Assembly (NCBI RefSeq): GCF_003020125.1
Contig: NZ_PYFW01000002.1
Coordinates: forward strand, 372,001 to 436,000
Origin: Bradyrhizobium sp. MOS003
Lineage (GTDB): Bacteria; Pseudomonadota; Alphaproteobacteria; Rhizobiales; Xanthobacteraceae
Reading direction: 5' to 3'
DNA: 64,000 nt
Shown here: positions 39,173 to 47,830 of the stretch, piece after piece
How the letters are laid out: the number at the start of each line of letters is the position of its first letter
Position numbering within the stretch: position 1 is the stretch's first letter
Notes under the pieces: model-generated
What the model was told of the DNA's origin: nothing
What the model saw: the letters and a program-made list of their open reading frames with translations, nothing else
The model's database searches: none
Position numbers and translations under genes: made by a program

Positions 39173-40168
39173 CTATCCCTGCCGCGGCGGCACCGCCGGC
39201 GGCGTGCCGCCTGACGGCACCGAGCTCGGACGGCGGGCGGCGGCGGAGGCCGCGCTTTCGCCGAATGTTGCCTTGGCGATCTCGCCGATGCCGGCGAGCG
39301 AGCCCAGCATGCTCATCGCCTCGACCGGAAGCATGATGACTTTCTGGTTCGGCGAGTCGGCCAGCTGCCCGAACGCCTTGATGTATTTGTCGGCGATGAA
39401 GTAATTCAGCGCCGCCACGTCGCCCTTGGAAATCGCTTCGCTGACCATCTGGGTCGCCTTGGCCTCGGCCTCGGCAGACCGCTCGCGGGCTTCGGCATCG
39501 CGGAACGCGGCTTCCTTGCGGCCTTCGGCCTGGAGGATCTGACCCTGCTTGGCGCCCTCGGCGCGCAGGATCTCGGACTGGCGCTGGCCTTCGGCGGCGA
39601 GAATGTCGGCGCGCTTGACGCGCTCGGCCTTCATCTGCCGGCCCATGGCTTCGACGAGGTCGGCCGGCGGCACGATGTCCTTGATCTCGATGCGGTTGAC
39701 TTTCAGGCCCCAGGGCGAGACCGCGGCATCGACCACGCGCAGCAGGCGCTCGTTGATCTCGTCGCGGTGCGACAGCACCTGATCGAGATCCATCGAGCCC
39801 ATCACGGAACGGATGTTCGTCATGGTCAGGACGGTGACGGCCTGGGTCAGGTTGGAGACCTCGTAGCTCGCTTTGGCGGCATCAAACACCTGGTAGAAAG
39901 CGACGCCGTCCACCGTCACGGTGGCGTTGTCCTTGGTGATGACCTCCTGCTCCGGGATGTCGATCACCTGCTCCATCATGTTGATCTTGCGTCCGACGCG
40001 ATCGAAATAGGGCACGATCAGGTTGAGCCCAGGGCTCAGCGTCTGCGTGTATTTGCCGAACCGCTCGATGGTCCAGTCATAGCCCTGCGGCACCGTCTTC
40101 ACGCCGGCGACCAGCGTGACGATGACGAGCAACACCAGAACAATCGCGAAAATGTCGAAACCGCTCAT
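39173..40168 (-). CDS. SPFH/Band-7 protein (stomatin/QmcA-like)
   Basis: A 331-residue protein with an N-terminal membrane anchor (FDIFAIVLVLLVIVTLVAG), SPFH domain about 25-190 (VPQGYDWTIERFGKYTQTLSPGLNLIVPYFDRVGRKINMMEQVIDIPEQEVITKDNATV) and an Ala/Glu-rich coiled coil (LRAEGAKQGQILQAEGRKEAAFRDAEARERSAEAEAK) for oligomerisation. ATG 40168 follows GGAGGAAAT. Partner of the downstream NfeD-like protein; together they scaffold membrane protein complexes and protease access. Confidence 0.95.
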   Translation of the reverse strand: MSGFDIFAIVLVLLVIVTLVAGVKTVPQGYDWTIERFGKYTQTLSPGLNLIVPYFDRVGRKINMMEQVIDIPEQEVITKDNATVTVDGVAFYQVFDAAKASYEVSNLTQAVTVLTMTNIRSVMGSMDLDQVLSHRDEINERLLRVVDAAVSPWGLKVNRIEIKDIVPPADLVEAMGRQMKAERVKRADILAAEGQRQSEILRAEGAKQGQILQAEGRKEAAFRDAEARERSAEAEAKATQMVSEAISKGDVAALNYFIADKYIKAFGQLADSPNQKVIMLPVEAMSMLGSLAGIGEIAKATFGESAASAAARRPSSVPSGGTPPAVPPRQG

Positions 40169-40392
40169 ATTTCCTCCAAGGCAGGGAAACGACCTTCCCG
40201 CGCCGTATGTTGGTCGGTATCGCAACCCTACCGGTTCAGCGGTCGCAATTCACGTCGGTATCGGCTCAATTCTGCACAAGTCGTCCAGGCAGGGAATAGT
40301 CACGATATGTATTTGCGAGGGGCCCTTGAAAGCTTGCAGGCGTAAGCCTAGCGGCGGAAATTAACGAATCCGAATCGGCTCGTTGGACGATG

Positions 40393-41361
40393 TCATTCGA
40401 TGACGTCATTCGCGAGGGCGATGAGGCCCGGGTGAACTGTCACGCCGGACTCCCTGGCGGTCTTGAGGTTGACCGCGAGCTCGAACTTGGTGGGGTTCTG
40501 CACTGGCAGGTCGGCTGGCCTCGCGCCCTTCAGGATACGATCGATATAGTCCGCGGCACGGCGGAGCTGCTCGGCGCTGTCGGTGCTGTAGGACATCAGC
40601 CCACCCTCATCGACGAAGGTGCGGCTCCAGAACACCGCGGGCCCGCGCGCCTGCGCGATTGCGGCCAGGAGCTGGCCGCGATTGGCCATGGTGAAGAAGT
40701 CCGGCAGGATCAAGAAGCCGCCGTCCCGCCGCGAAGCCAGCACGGCGATGGAAGCCGCGTCATGTACCGGCGCGGGCTCGACCGCCACATGGAGCGCCCG
40801 CGCCGCGTCCTCGATGGTGCGCAGCATCAGGGGCGCGAACGGCGCGGTGGCGGGATTGTAGACGACGACAACGCGGGACGGTTTCGGGGTGACCTGCGTC
40901 AGCATCTCCAGCCATTTGCCGGCCAGCGGGCCGTCATAATCGGTGAAACCTGTGACGTTGCCGCCGGGATGCGCGAGGTTGTCGACAAAGCCCTGGCTGA
41001 CGGGATCGGTGACGACGGCGAACACGATCGGGATCGTCATGGTGCGCCGGCGCAGCTCCTCGACCGAGGGCGTGCCGAGCGCGAGCAGGACGTCTGGCTT
41101 AAGCGCGATCAGCTCGTCGGCGAGCTGCGCGATGCGCTCGCGGTCGCCGCCACCGCTGCGCCAGTCGATCTCGAGGTTGTCGCGCTTTTTCCAGCCAAGG
41201 CCGGCGAGCGCCTCGGCCAGGCGGGCCTGGCCGATCACGTCATCGGAGGCAATGACGGAGAGCACGCCGAGCCGGCGTGCGGTGCCCGGCTGCTGCGCCA
41301 GGACCGGGACCGGCAGCGCCGCGATCGTCCCAAGAAGCGCCACACACTCACGGCGGTTCAC
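40393..41361 (-). CDS. ABC transporter substrate-binding protein (ABC_sub_bind family)
   Basis: A 322-residue periplasmic binding protein with signal peptide (RRECVALLGTIAALPVPVLAQQ) and the PF04392 pattern: RRLGVLSVIA, WRSGGGDRERIAQLADELIALKPDVLLALGTPSVEELRR, IPIVFAVVTDPVSQGFVDNLAHPGGNVTGF, and a C-terminal FELAVNLKTARESGVTVHPGLIALANDVIE. No permease or ATPase gene is adjacent, so it is an orphan, common for this family in Bradyrhizobium. Ligand unknown. It ends 224 bp from the SPFH start. Confidence 0.9.
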   Translation of the reverse strand: MNRRECVALLGTIAALPVPVLAQQPGTARRLGVLSVIASDDVIGQARLAEALAGLGWKKRDNLEIDWRSGGGDRERIAQLADELIALKPDVLLALGTPSVEELRRRTMTIPIVFAVVTDPVSQGFVDNLAHPGGNVTGFTDYDGPLAGKWLEMLTQVTPKPSRVVVVYNPATAPFAPLMLRTIEDAARALHVAVEPAPVHDAASIAVLASRRDGGFLILPDFFTMANRGQLLAAIAQARGPAVFWSRTFVDEGGLMSYSTDSAEQLRRAADYIDRILKGARPADLPVQNPTKFELAVNLKTARESGVTVHPGLIALANDVIE

Positions 41362-41371
41362 GGGATGCCCA

Positions 41372-42409
41372 TCAGATCCAGCCCTGGAGCTCGCGCAGCA
41401 CGAGGGTGCGGATCACGTTCATGCCGGGGTCGCTGTCGTTGAGGCAGGGGATCGCGGAAAACTGCTCACCGCCATTGTGCTCGAAGATCTCGGCATTCTC
41501 CTGCGCGATCTCCTCCAGCGTTTCCAGGCAGTCGGAGGAAAACCCCGGCGTCACCACCGCAAGGCGACGCACGCCTTCCTTCGCGAGCCGCTCCATGGTC
41601 TTGTCGGTGTAGGGCTGCAGCCACTCGTCGAAGCCGAAGCGCGACTGGAAGGTCAAGAGCAGCCTGGTCTCGTCCATGCCGAGCCGACGGCGCAGCGCCG
41701 CCGTGGTGGCGATGCAGTGACTCTGATAGGGATCGCCCTTCTCGACATAGGATTTCGGCATGCCGTGGAACGACGCCACGATCAGCTCCGGCTTGAAGGA
41801 CAGCGTCGAAAGATGCGTCTCGATCGAGATCGCGAGCGCGTCGATATAGGCCTCGTCTTCGTAATAAGGCGGCGTGACGCGGAGCGTTGGCTGGTTCCGC
41901 AGGCTGGCAAGCACGCGGAAGACCTCGTCGCAGACCGTTGCCGAGGTCGAGGCCGAATATTGCGGATACAGGGGAACGGTGAGGATGCGCTCGCAGCCCT
42001 TGGCGATCAATCCGTCGATGCCGGCCTTGATCGACGGATTGCCGTAGCGCATCGCCCAATCCACCACGACGTGAGCGCGGTCCGACAGCGCCGCGGCGAG
42101 CTTGTCGCTCTGCGAGCGCGTGATGGTCTTCAGCGGGGATTCGTTCTTCTCGGTGTTCCAGATCTTGAGATAGTCGCGCGCCTTGGCCCGCGGCCGGGTG
42201 TTCAGGATGATCCCATTGAGCACCACCTTCCAGATCAGCCCCTGGTCCTCGATCACCCGGGCGTCGGAGAGGAATTCCTTGAGATAGACCCGCACGCCCC
42301 GGGCGTCGGCCGTATCGGGCGTACCGAGATTCACCAGCAGCACGCCGACGCGCGGCAAGGCGGATTGGGCGGCCGGTCTCGCGGCCTCGATGGGAACGAC
42401 ACTGGTCAT
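41372..42409 (-). CDS. hemH: Ferrochelatase
   Basis: A 345-residue enzyme inserting Fe(II) into protoporphyrin IX, last step of haem synthesis. Hallmarks: VGVLLVNLGTPDTADARGVRVYLKEFLSD, PLYPQYSASTSATV, catalytic His in LIVASFHGMP, FQSRFGFDEWLQPYT, and the acidic/metal side VVTPGFSSDCLETLEEI. ATG 42409 is preferred over 42445 because the longer form adds a non-conserved extension. The ABC binding-protein gene starts 10 bp downstream. Confidence 0.97.
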   Translation of the reverse strand: MTSVVPIEAARPAAQSALPRVGVLLVNLGTPDTADARGVRVYLKEFLSDARVIEDQGLIWKVVLNGIILNTRPRAKARDYLKIWNTEKNESPLKTITRSQSDKLAAALSDRAHVVVDWAMRYGNPSIKAGIDGLIAKGCERILTVPLYPQYSASTSATVCDEVFRVLASLRNQPTLRVTPPYYEDEAYIDALAISIETHLSTLSFKPELIVASFHGMPKSYVEKGDPYQSHCIATTAALRRRLGMDETRLLLTFQSRFGFDEWLQPYTDKTMERLAKEGVRRLAVVTPGFSSDCLETLEEIAQENAEIFEHNGGEQFSAIPCLNDSDPGMNVIRTLVLRELQGWI

Positions 42410-42491
42410 GGCTCTGTGGGTCGCGCGTTGGCCCGAACTTGTCAAGATGAGGCCGGTTTCGTTAGGGTTGCACCCAGGCTGGGGAGGAAAG

Positions 42492-42890
42492 ATGACACTC
42501 GCGGAATGGTGCGTCTTCGGAGCGCTGCTGCTCTATCTATCTACGATCGCCGCGATCAAATGGATCAGGTTTCGGCGCTTCGATAATGCCCGGCCGCGCG
42601 ACCCCGCCTTCTACGAGGACGCGCTCTCGCAGCGCGCGCTCGGCGCGCACCAGAACGGCATCGAGACCTTCCCGTTCTTCGCCTTCGCGGTACTTCTCGC
42701 CGAATACCGGGACTCGCCGCAGCGGCTGATCGACGAACTCGCGGCGCTGTTCCTCATCGTCCGCCTCGCCTATGTGCTGACCTATCTCGGCAACCGCCCG
42801 ACGCTGCGCTCGATCCTCTGGACCATCGGCTTTGCGATCAATCTCGGGATCTTCTTCATGCCGGCGCTGAAGCGGTTCTTGCCGGTGTGA
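42492..42890 (+). CDS. MAPEG-family membrane protein
   Basis: A 132-residue, four-helix protein of the MAPEG family (membrane-associated proteins in eicosanoid and glutathione metabolism), small bacterial type: IKWIRFRRFDNARPRDPAFYEDALSQRALGAHQNGIETFPFFAFAVLLAE and LAYVLTYLGNRPTLRSILWTIGFAINLGIF. ATG 42492 is preceded by a strong GGGGAGGAAAG; the longer frame from 42390 overlaps hemH and is rejected. Substrate and activity unknown. Confidence 0.9.
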   Translation: MTLAEWCVFGALLLYLSTIAAIKWIRFRRFDNARPRDPAFYEDALSQRALGAHQNGIETFPFFAFAVLLAEYRDSPQRLIDELAALFLIVRLAYVLTYLGNRPTLRSILWTIGFAINLGIFFMPALKRFLPV

Positions 42891-42912
42891 GCCCCGCGGG
42901 GCACGAGTGTGC

Positions 42913-44046
42913 CTAGAAACACGTCGTCCGTTCAGCCGCGATGTAGCCCAACAAGAGACCTGTTCCGAACAGCAACACGACTCCCGCGGCCGCGAATTCG
43001 ATGCCGCGCATGAACAGCGCACCGCCGCCGTCGCGTCCTGCGCTGAGGCGGGCGGCGATGTCCTTGGCGGAGACGGCGACGACCGCGATGGCCGCGACCG
43101 TGATCGCGGTGCCGAGCCCCATCAGCAAGGTCGCGGCGATGCCGGCCCAGAACAGGCCCTGGGCCAGCGCGAACACCAGCACGAGGATCGCGCCCGAGCA
43201 GGGGCGGATGCCGACGGTGAGGATCGCGGCGAACCCGCGCCGCCAGCCGCCGGGGCCGGCGAGCTCGCTCGGCGTGGGGCCATGGGAATGGCCGCAATGT
43301 TCGTCATGGACGTGGTCATGCCCGTGATGGGCTTGGGCGTGCGCATGATCATGATCGTGCCGGCGATGATCATGTCCGTGATCGTGATGATCGTGGGCAT
43401 CATGATGGTGGTGATGACCGTGAGCATGATCGTGCGGCACGCCGGCGAGCGCCGGCACCGGCTGGGCCGCTTGCAGCGCCCTGATGAACATGCGGCCCTT
43501 GACCCACACCAGCCGCAGGCCGAACAGCGCAATCAGGCCATAGCTCGCGATCTCGATCACGCCTTCCGCCTTGCACATGGTCTTGGCGGTCGCATTCAGC
43601 ACCCAGGCCGAAATGCCGACGATCAGGATCGCCACCAGGGACTGCATCAGCGCCGAGGCGAACGACAGCGCAATGCCGCGCCGCGCGGTCTCGCGGTTGG
43701 CGACGAGGTAGGAGGCGATCACCGCCTTGCCGTGACCGGGACCGGCAGCGTGGAAGATGCCGTAGGCAAAGGAGATGAAGAGCAGCGTCCACACCGCCGA
43801 GCCGTCGGACTTCGCGGCGCGGATGGTCGACGACATCTGGCGATAGAATTCCGACTGTTTTGCCAAGAGCCAGCCGATGATTCCGCTGGCCTCGGGTTCG
43901 GCCGCTTGCGCCGGCTTCGGCGCGCCGAACGGATTTTGAGCGAGGACATCGTGAAGCGCGGCATCGGCCACCGACAGCACGGCGACAAGCGCGGCGCAGG
44001 CAAGAAGCCCGCGGGCCAGCGGGGAGAGCTTTGGCTTCAAGGGCAA
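42913..44046 (-). CDS. NicO/RcnA-family nickel/cobalt transporter with His-rich loop
   Basis: A 377-residue membrane protein. Signature ISFAYGIFHAAGPGHGKAVIASYLV early, then a cytoplasmic loop (about 205-256) almost made of His and Asp, and a C-terminal GIRPCSGAILVLVFALAQGLFWAGIAATLLMGLGTAITV segment. This is the NicO export/uptake family for Ni2+ or Co2+. It overlaps by 10 bp the downstream end of the DUF1007 gene, a coupling seen widely. Confidence 0.93.
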   Translation of the reverse strand: MPLKPKLSPLARGLLACAALVAVLSVADAALHDVLAQNPFGAPKPAQAAEPEASGIIGWLLAKQSEFYRQMSSTIRAAKSDGSAVWTLLFISFAYGIFHAAGPGHGKAVIASYLVANRETARRGIALSFASALMQSLVAILIVGISAWVLNATAKTMCKAEGVIEIASYGLIALFGLRLVWVKGRMFIRALQAAQPVPALAGVPHDHAHGHHHHHDAHDHHDHGHDHRRHDHDHAHAQAHHGHDHVHDEHCGHSHGPTPSELAGPGGWRRGFAAILTVGIRPCSGAILVLVFALAQGLFWAGIAATLLMGLGTAITVAAIAVVAVSAKDIAARLSAGRDGGGALFMRGIEFAAAGVVLLFGTGLLLGYIAAERTTCF

Positions 44047-44675
44047 TCCACCGTGATCTTGTTGGCGAACATCATGCCGAAATTGCTGTTCTCGCCGTTC
44101 AGGAACGTCTGCTCATTGAGCTTCTGGGCCGTGGCCGAGCCGTCGCTGGGGCGATCGAGCTTCATCTGGCAGCCGGCGGGCGCACCGACCAGCTTGACCG
44201 GATTGTCCTTGGCCATCTGGAAGTCGATGAAGTAGGAGCGGTCGAACACTTCGAGCACCAGTTGCTTCGGCTTGACCGGGTTCTTCAGCGGCAGCGTGAA
44301 GTGCAGGGTCAGGACCGTATCCTTGTAGTCGAGGAAATAGTCGACCGGCTCCTGGAAACGCTCCTTCTTGCCGTCGGCTCGCGCAAAGGTGAAGTAGGCG
44401 TATTCCTTCAGCGACTCGACATTGGTCTGCGCCAGCGGCCCGAGCTCCTCGCGGGTATAGGAGCCCTTGGTCTTGCTCTCGAGCCCCTGCACCGCATAGG
44501 CCGAGAACATGTCGTCAAACGTCCAGGCGTGGCGGACGCCGGTGATCGAGCCGTCGGCAGCGTAGAGCAGCTCGCTGGTCGCGGTGATCCAGACATGCGG
44601 ATGGGCATGCGCAGTGCCGGCCGCGAGCGACAGGCCTACGGCGAGCAGCAAGCCGAACAGGGCGCGCATGCCCAT
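44037..44675 (-). CDS. DUF1007 periplasmic protein
   Basis: A 212-residue secreted protein with signal peptide (MRALFGLLLAVGLSLAAGTAHA) directly followed by HPHVWITATSELLYAADGSITGVRHAWTFDDMFSAYAVQG. The mature N-terminus starts with His-Pro-His, a likely metal site. DUF1007 proteins accompany NicO transporters and probably deliver or collect the metal. It overlaps the NicO gene and, by one base, the oligopeptidase gene. Confidence 0.9.
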   Translation of the reverse strand: MGMRALFGLLLAVGLSLAAGTAHAHPHVWITATSELLYAADGSITGVRHAWTFDDMFSAYAVQGLESKTKGSYTREELGPLAQTNVESLKEYAYFTFARADGKKERFQEPVDYFLDYKDTVLTLHFTLPLKNPVKPKQLVLEVFDRSYFIDFQMAKDNPVKLVGAPAGCQMKLDRPSDGSATAQKLNEQTFLNGENSNFGMMFANKITVDCP

Positions 44676-46756
44676 CAGGCGGCCTTCGCGTCGTCGAGCA
44701 GGCCGCGGCGCCGCAGCAGCGCGTCGGGCTCCGGCGGGCGGCCGCGGAAGGCCTCATAGGCGGCTTCCGGATCGAGCGATCCGCCACTCGAATAGATGTC
44801 GTCATGCAGACGCTTGGCGACGGCGGGATCGAAGATGTCGCCGGCCTCCTCGAACGCGCCGAAGGCGTCGGCGTCCATCACCTCCGACCACATGTAGCTG
44901 TAATAGCCGGCGGCATAGTGGTCGCCGGTGAAGATGTGGCCGAACTGGGTCGGACGGTGGCGCAGCGCGATCTCCTCGGGCATGCCGATCTTCTCCAACT
45001 CGCGTCTCTCGAAGGCGCGGACATCCTGCGCGGCGGCGGCCGGCTGGGTGTGGAATTCGAGATCGACCAGCGCCGAGGAGACGAACTCGACCGTGGCAAA
45101 GCTCTGGTTGAATTTTCGTGCGGCCAGGAAGCGCTGCAACAGCTCGTCGGGCAGCGGCTCGCCGGTCTGGTAGTGACGGGCGAATTTCTGCAGCACCTCG
45201 GGCCGCTCCTGCCAGTGCTCGTAGAGCTGCGACGGCAGCTCGACGAAGTCGGTGAACACGGACGTGCCCGACAGCGACGGATAGGTCACGTTGGAGAGCA
45301 TGCCGTGCAGGCCATGGCCGAACTCGTGGAACAGGGTGCGGGCATCGTCGGGCGACAGCAGCGAAGGCTCGCCGCCGGCGCCCTTGGCGAAATTGCAGAT
45401 GTTGAGAACCAGCGGCGCGACCTCGCCGTCGAGCTTCTGCTGATCGCGCAGCGAGGTCATCCAGGCGCCGGAGCGCTTCGACGGCCGGGCGAAGTAGTCG
45501 CCGTAGAACAGCGCCTTGTGCTTGCCGTCCGGCCCCTTCATCTCCCAGACCCGGACGTCGGGATGCCAGACTGGAACGTCCTTGCGTTCATCGAAAGTGA
45601 CGCCGAACAGGCGCGTGGCGCAGTCGAAGGCGGCGGCGATCATGTTGTCGAGCGAAAGATACGGCTTGATCGCGGAATCGTCGAAATTGGCGCGCTGAAG
45701 GCGTAGCTTTTCGGCGTAGAAGCGCCAGTCCCAGGGGGCGAGCTTGAAATTGCCGCCCTCTTCCGCGATCAGCGCCTGCATATCGTCGCGGTCGGCAAGC
45801 GCCCGCGCCCGCGCCGGCTTCCAGACCCGCTCCAAGAGGCTCCGCACCGCGTCCGGCGTCTTGGCCATGGAGTCCTCCAGCCGGTAAGCGGCGAAGGTTG
45901 TATAGCCCAGCAGCTTGGCGCTCTCTTCGCGCAGCTTCAGGACCTCGACGATGGTTCCATTGTTGTCGTTGGCATTGCCGTTGTCGCCTCGCGCGGTGAA
46001 AGCCTTGTAGACCTTCTCGCGCAGATCACGCCGGGCGGAGCTCTTCAGGAACTGTTCGACCGAGGAGCGGGACAGCGTGACGATGGCCTTGCCTTCCATG
46101 CCGCGCTCTTCTGCCGCAGCCTTGGCGCTGGCGACGAAGCTCTCCGGCAGGCCCTGGCGGTCGGCCTCCCCCAGCTCCATGACCCAGTCCTGCTCGTCGC
46201 CGAGCAGATGATGGCTGAAGCTGGTGCCGAGCTGGGCGAGCCTCTCGTTGATCTCGGCCATCCGCGTCTTGGCCTCATCGGAGAGGCCGGCGCCGGCGCG
46301 GTGGAAACGGGTATAGGTGCGCTCCAGCAGGCGAAGCTGCTCTGAAGACAGATCGAGATTGGCGCGATTCTCGTGCAGCTGGGCGATGCGGCCGAACAGC
46401 ACGGCGTTCATCATGATCGGATTCCAGTGCCTTGCCATCCGCAGCGAGACCTCCTTGTCGATCTCCAGGATGGCCGGGTTGGAATGCGCCGACACGAGGT
46501 CGTAGAACACGGCCGCCACCTTGCTCAGCAGCTTGCCCGAGCGCTCCAGCGCCGTGATGGTGTTGGCGAAGTCGGGCGCAGCCGGATCGTTGGTGATCGC
46601 CGCGATCTCGGCGGAATGGTCGGCGAAGGCCTGCTCGAAGGCCGGCAGGAAGTGCTCCGGCTCGATCTCGTCGAAGGGCGGGGTCGCAAACGGCGTCACC
46701 CAGGCCTTCAGCAGCGGGTTGGTCTCGGAGTCGGTAATTTGGCGGGGTTCTGACAT
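44675..46756 (-). CDS. M3-family zinc oligopeptidase (Dcp/OpdA-like)
   Basis: A 693-residue metallopeptidase, with ATG 46756 (GGGA upstream) preferred over 46774. The helical N-terminal lid begins NPLLKAWVTPFATPPFDEIEPEHFLPAFEQAF; the zinc site is FHEFGHGLHGML with the downstream Glu in VELPSQLYEHW; GDHYAAGYYSYMWSEVMDADAFGAFEEAG is the family C-terminal block. Cleaves oligopeptides in the cytoplasm. Last base of its stop overlaps the DUF1007 start (TGATG), so the three genes form one unit, although the functional tie to nickel is unclear. Confidence 0.95.
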   Translation of the reverse strand: MSEPRQITDSETNPLLKAWVTPFATPPFDEIEPEHFLPAFEQAFADHSAEIAAITNDPAAPDFANTITALERSGKLLSKVAAVFYDLVSAHSNPAILEIDKEVSLRMARHWNPIMMNAVLFGRIAQLHENRANLDLSSEQLRLLERTYTRFHRAGAGLSDEAKTRMAEINERLAQLGTSFSHHLLGDEQDWVMELGEADRQGLPESFVASAKAAAEERGMEGKAIVTLSRSSVEQFLKSSARRDLREKVYKAFTARGDNGNANDNNGTIVEVLKLREESAKLLGYTTFAAYRLEDSMAKTPDAVRSLLERVWKPARARALADRDDMQALIAEEGGNFKLAPWDWRFYAEKLRLQRANFDDSAIKPYLSLDNMIAAAFDCATRLFGVTFDERKDVPVWHPDVRVWEMKGPDGKHKALFYGDYFARPSKRSGAWMTSLRDQQKLDGEVAPLVLNICNFAKGAGGEPSLLSPDDARTLFHEFGHGLHGMLSNVTYPSLSGTSVFTDFVELPSQLYEHWQERPEVLQKFARHYQTGEPLPDELLQRFLAARKFNQSFATVEFVSSALVDLEFHTQPAAAAQDVRAFERRELEKIGMPEEIALRHRPTQFGHIFTGDHYAAGYYSYMWSEVMDADAFGAFEEAGDIFDPAVAKRLHDDIYSSGGSLDPEAAYEAFRGRPPEPDALLRRRGLLDDAKAA

Positions 46757-46894
46757 CACAAGTCCCAATTTCATGGCTCAATTGTTGCGGCCAGCTATAG
46801 CACGCGATGGGGCTTTTTTGGGCCATTTGCCCTTGCCCCCGGCCGCCTTTTCGAGGAGATTGCGGCCCTCGACAGACCCTGGACCCCTGAGCTC

Positions 46895-47149
46895 ATGAAC
46901 GCGCCTTCCTCCTCTTCCCGTCAGATCGTCTGGCCAAGCGTCATCACCGTCATCAGCGCCGCCATCCTGATCGGCGCCGAGGTGTTCGGCGCGGCGTTCG
47001 CCGGCGGCTGGGCGCTCGCGATCCTGTTCGGGCTCGGCGATCAGGGCACGCACATCCTGCAGGCCGTTCTGTTCGCGCTCGGCGTGCTCGTGATGACCGC
47101 ATTCATCCGCGCAGCTCAGCGCGTCGAGCCCTTCACGAAGCGCGGCTGA
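46895..47149 (+). CDS. Small two-helix membrane protein, unknown
   Basis: An 84-residue protein with two membrane helices (VITVISAAILIGAEVFGAAFAGGWALAILFGL and ILQAVLFALGVLVMTAFI) and a polar RRAQRVEPFTKRG-like tail. No good ribosome site precedes ATG 46895, so confidence rests on the hydrophobic pattern and codon use. Not assigned to a family. Confidence 0.6.
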   Translation: MNAPSSSSRQIVWPSVITVISAAILIGAEVFGAAFAGGWALAILFGLGDQGTHILQAVLFALGVLVMTAFIRAAQRVEPFTKRG

Positions 47150-47272
47150 ATTTGCTCGCGCGAGTAACGCGCACTGAGCTCAAAAACTTAACGCCCGTTC
47201 ATCTTCCGCGTCGCGCGCGCAACACTGCGCAAGCAGATGTTAGGCAATTCTGTTCTCAGCCTAAAAAAATTC

Positions 47273-47301
47273 TTGCGAAGCAGAGTCAAAACGCTTATGT
47301 G
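47273..47301 (+). promoter_or_regulatory. Predicted promoter of the polyamine operon leader
   Basis: TTGCGA (47273-47278), a 17-base spacer and TATGTG (47296-47301) form a plausible sigma-70-type promoter; it would start the transcript near 47308, about 520 nt before the ornithine decarboxylase start. Confidence 0.5.
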
Positions 47302-47307
47302 CGCTCT

Positions 47308-47830
47308 TGCCCAATTTCGCACGTGCCTGTGGTCGTGTGTCAGTCGGTAGGTATCCGGACAAGAGGCCGGACAGCCGCCAAGGGGTGAAGAAGCCGAGGG
47401 GCTCTTCGGAAGTGCGGAAGTCAAAGACCGAAGGTCGCAAGACCTGAAGGTTGGAAGGCGAAGCAAACCCGGAGCGTCCAGCATCTCTCTCAAGAGATGC
47501 CTTGTCGAAGGTGACTTCACTTTTTGCAACCGTGACTGGCAGCCGGAGGCGAACCGGCGCACCCCGCTCTCAACGGGGGACGCGACTTAAAGCAACGACG
47601 GATCGGGCTTTTTTGGTCTCTACCGGCATTCCAACGCCGGCGCGGGCTACTGAAAAGGCTTGTCCTTCATTGCCAGGTGTGCGGGCGGGAAATTCCCAAC
47701 CAATCCACGGCAGCACAGTCTGATTTGAGTCTTTGGCTCGTCGCGCCTCCATCGCGCGATCTGGCCGGGGCGCTTATCCGACGACATTTTTTGAACGGAT
47801 CCCCGTCGCTGGGCCGTTTGGGAGAGTGCT
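47308..47830 (+). ncRNA. speF-type structured leader RNA of ornithine decarboxylase
   Basis: A long leader with many local stems: CCGG-N8-CCGG (about 47357), AAGAAGCC/GGCTCTT (about 47388-47409), two GACC-GAA-GGTC-like hairpins (about 47425-47455), CTCTCTCAAGAG, and CCCCG-CTCTCAA-CGGGG (about 47562-47578), then CGGGCTTTTTT. The Rfam speF motif lies upstream of ornithine decarboxylase in alphaproteobacteria, and position and structure here match what I recall. It likely senses polyamine or ornithine status. The conserved core is probably 47340-47610. No gene in the 47150-47830 gap is supported. Confidence 0.6.

Noticed and set aside
43290..43440. CAT/GTG-rich block in the NicO gene as a tandem DNA repeat
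   Set aside because: It encodes the His-rich metal loop of the transporter; variation is normal for such loops.
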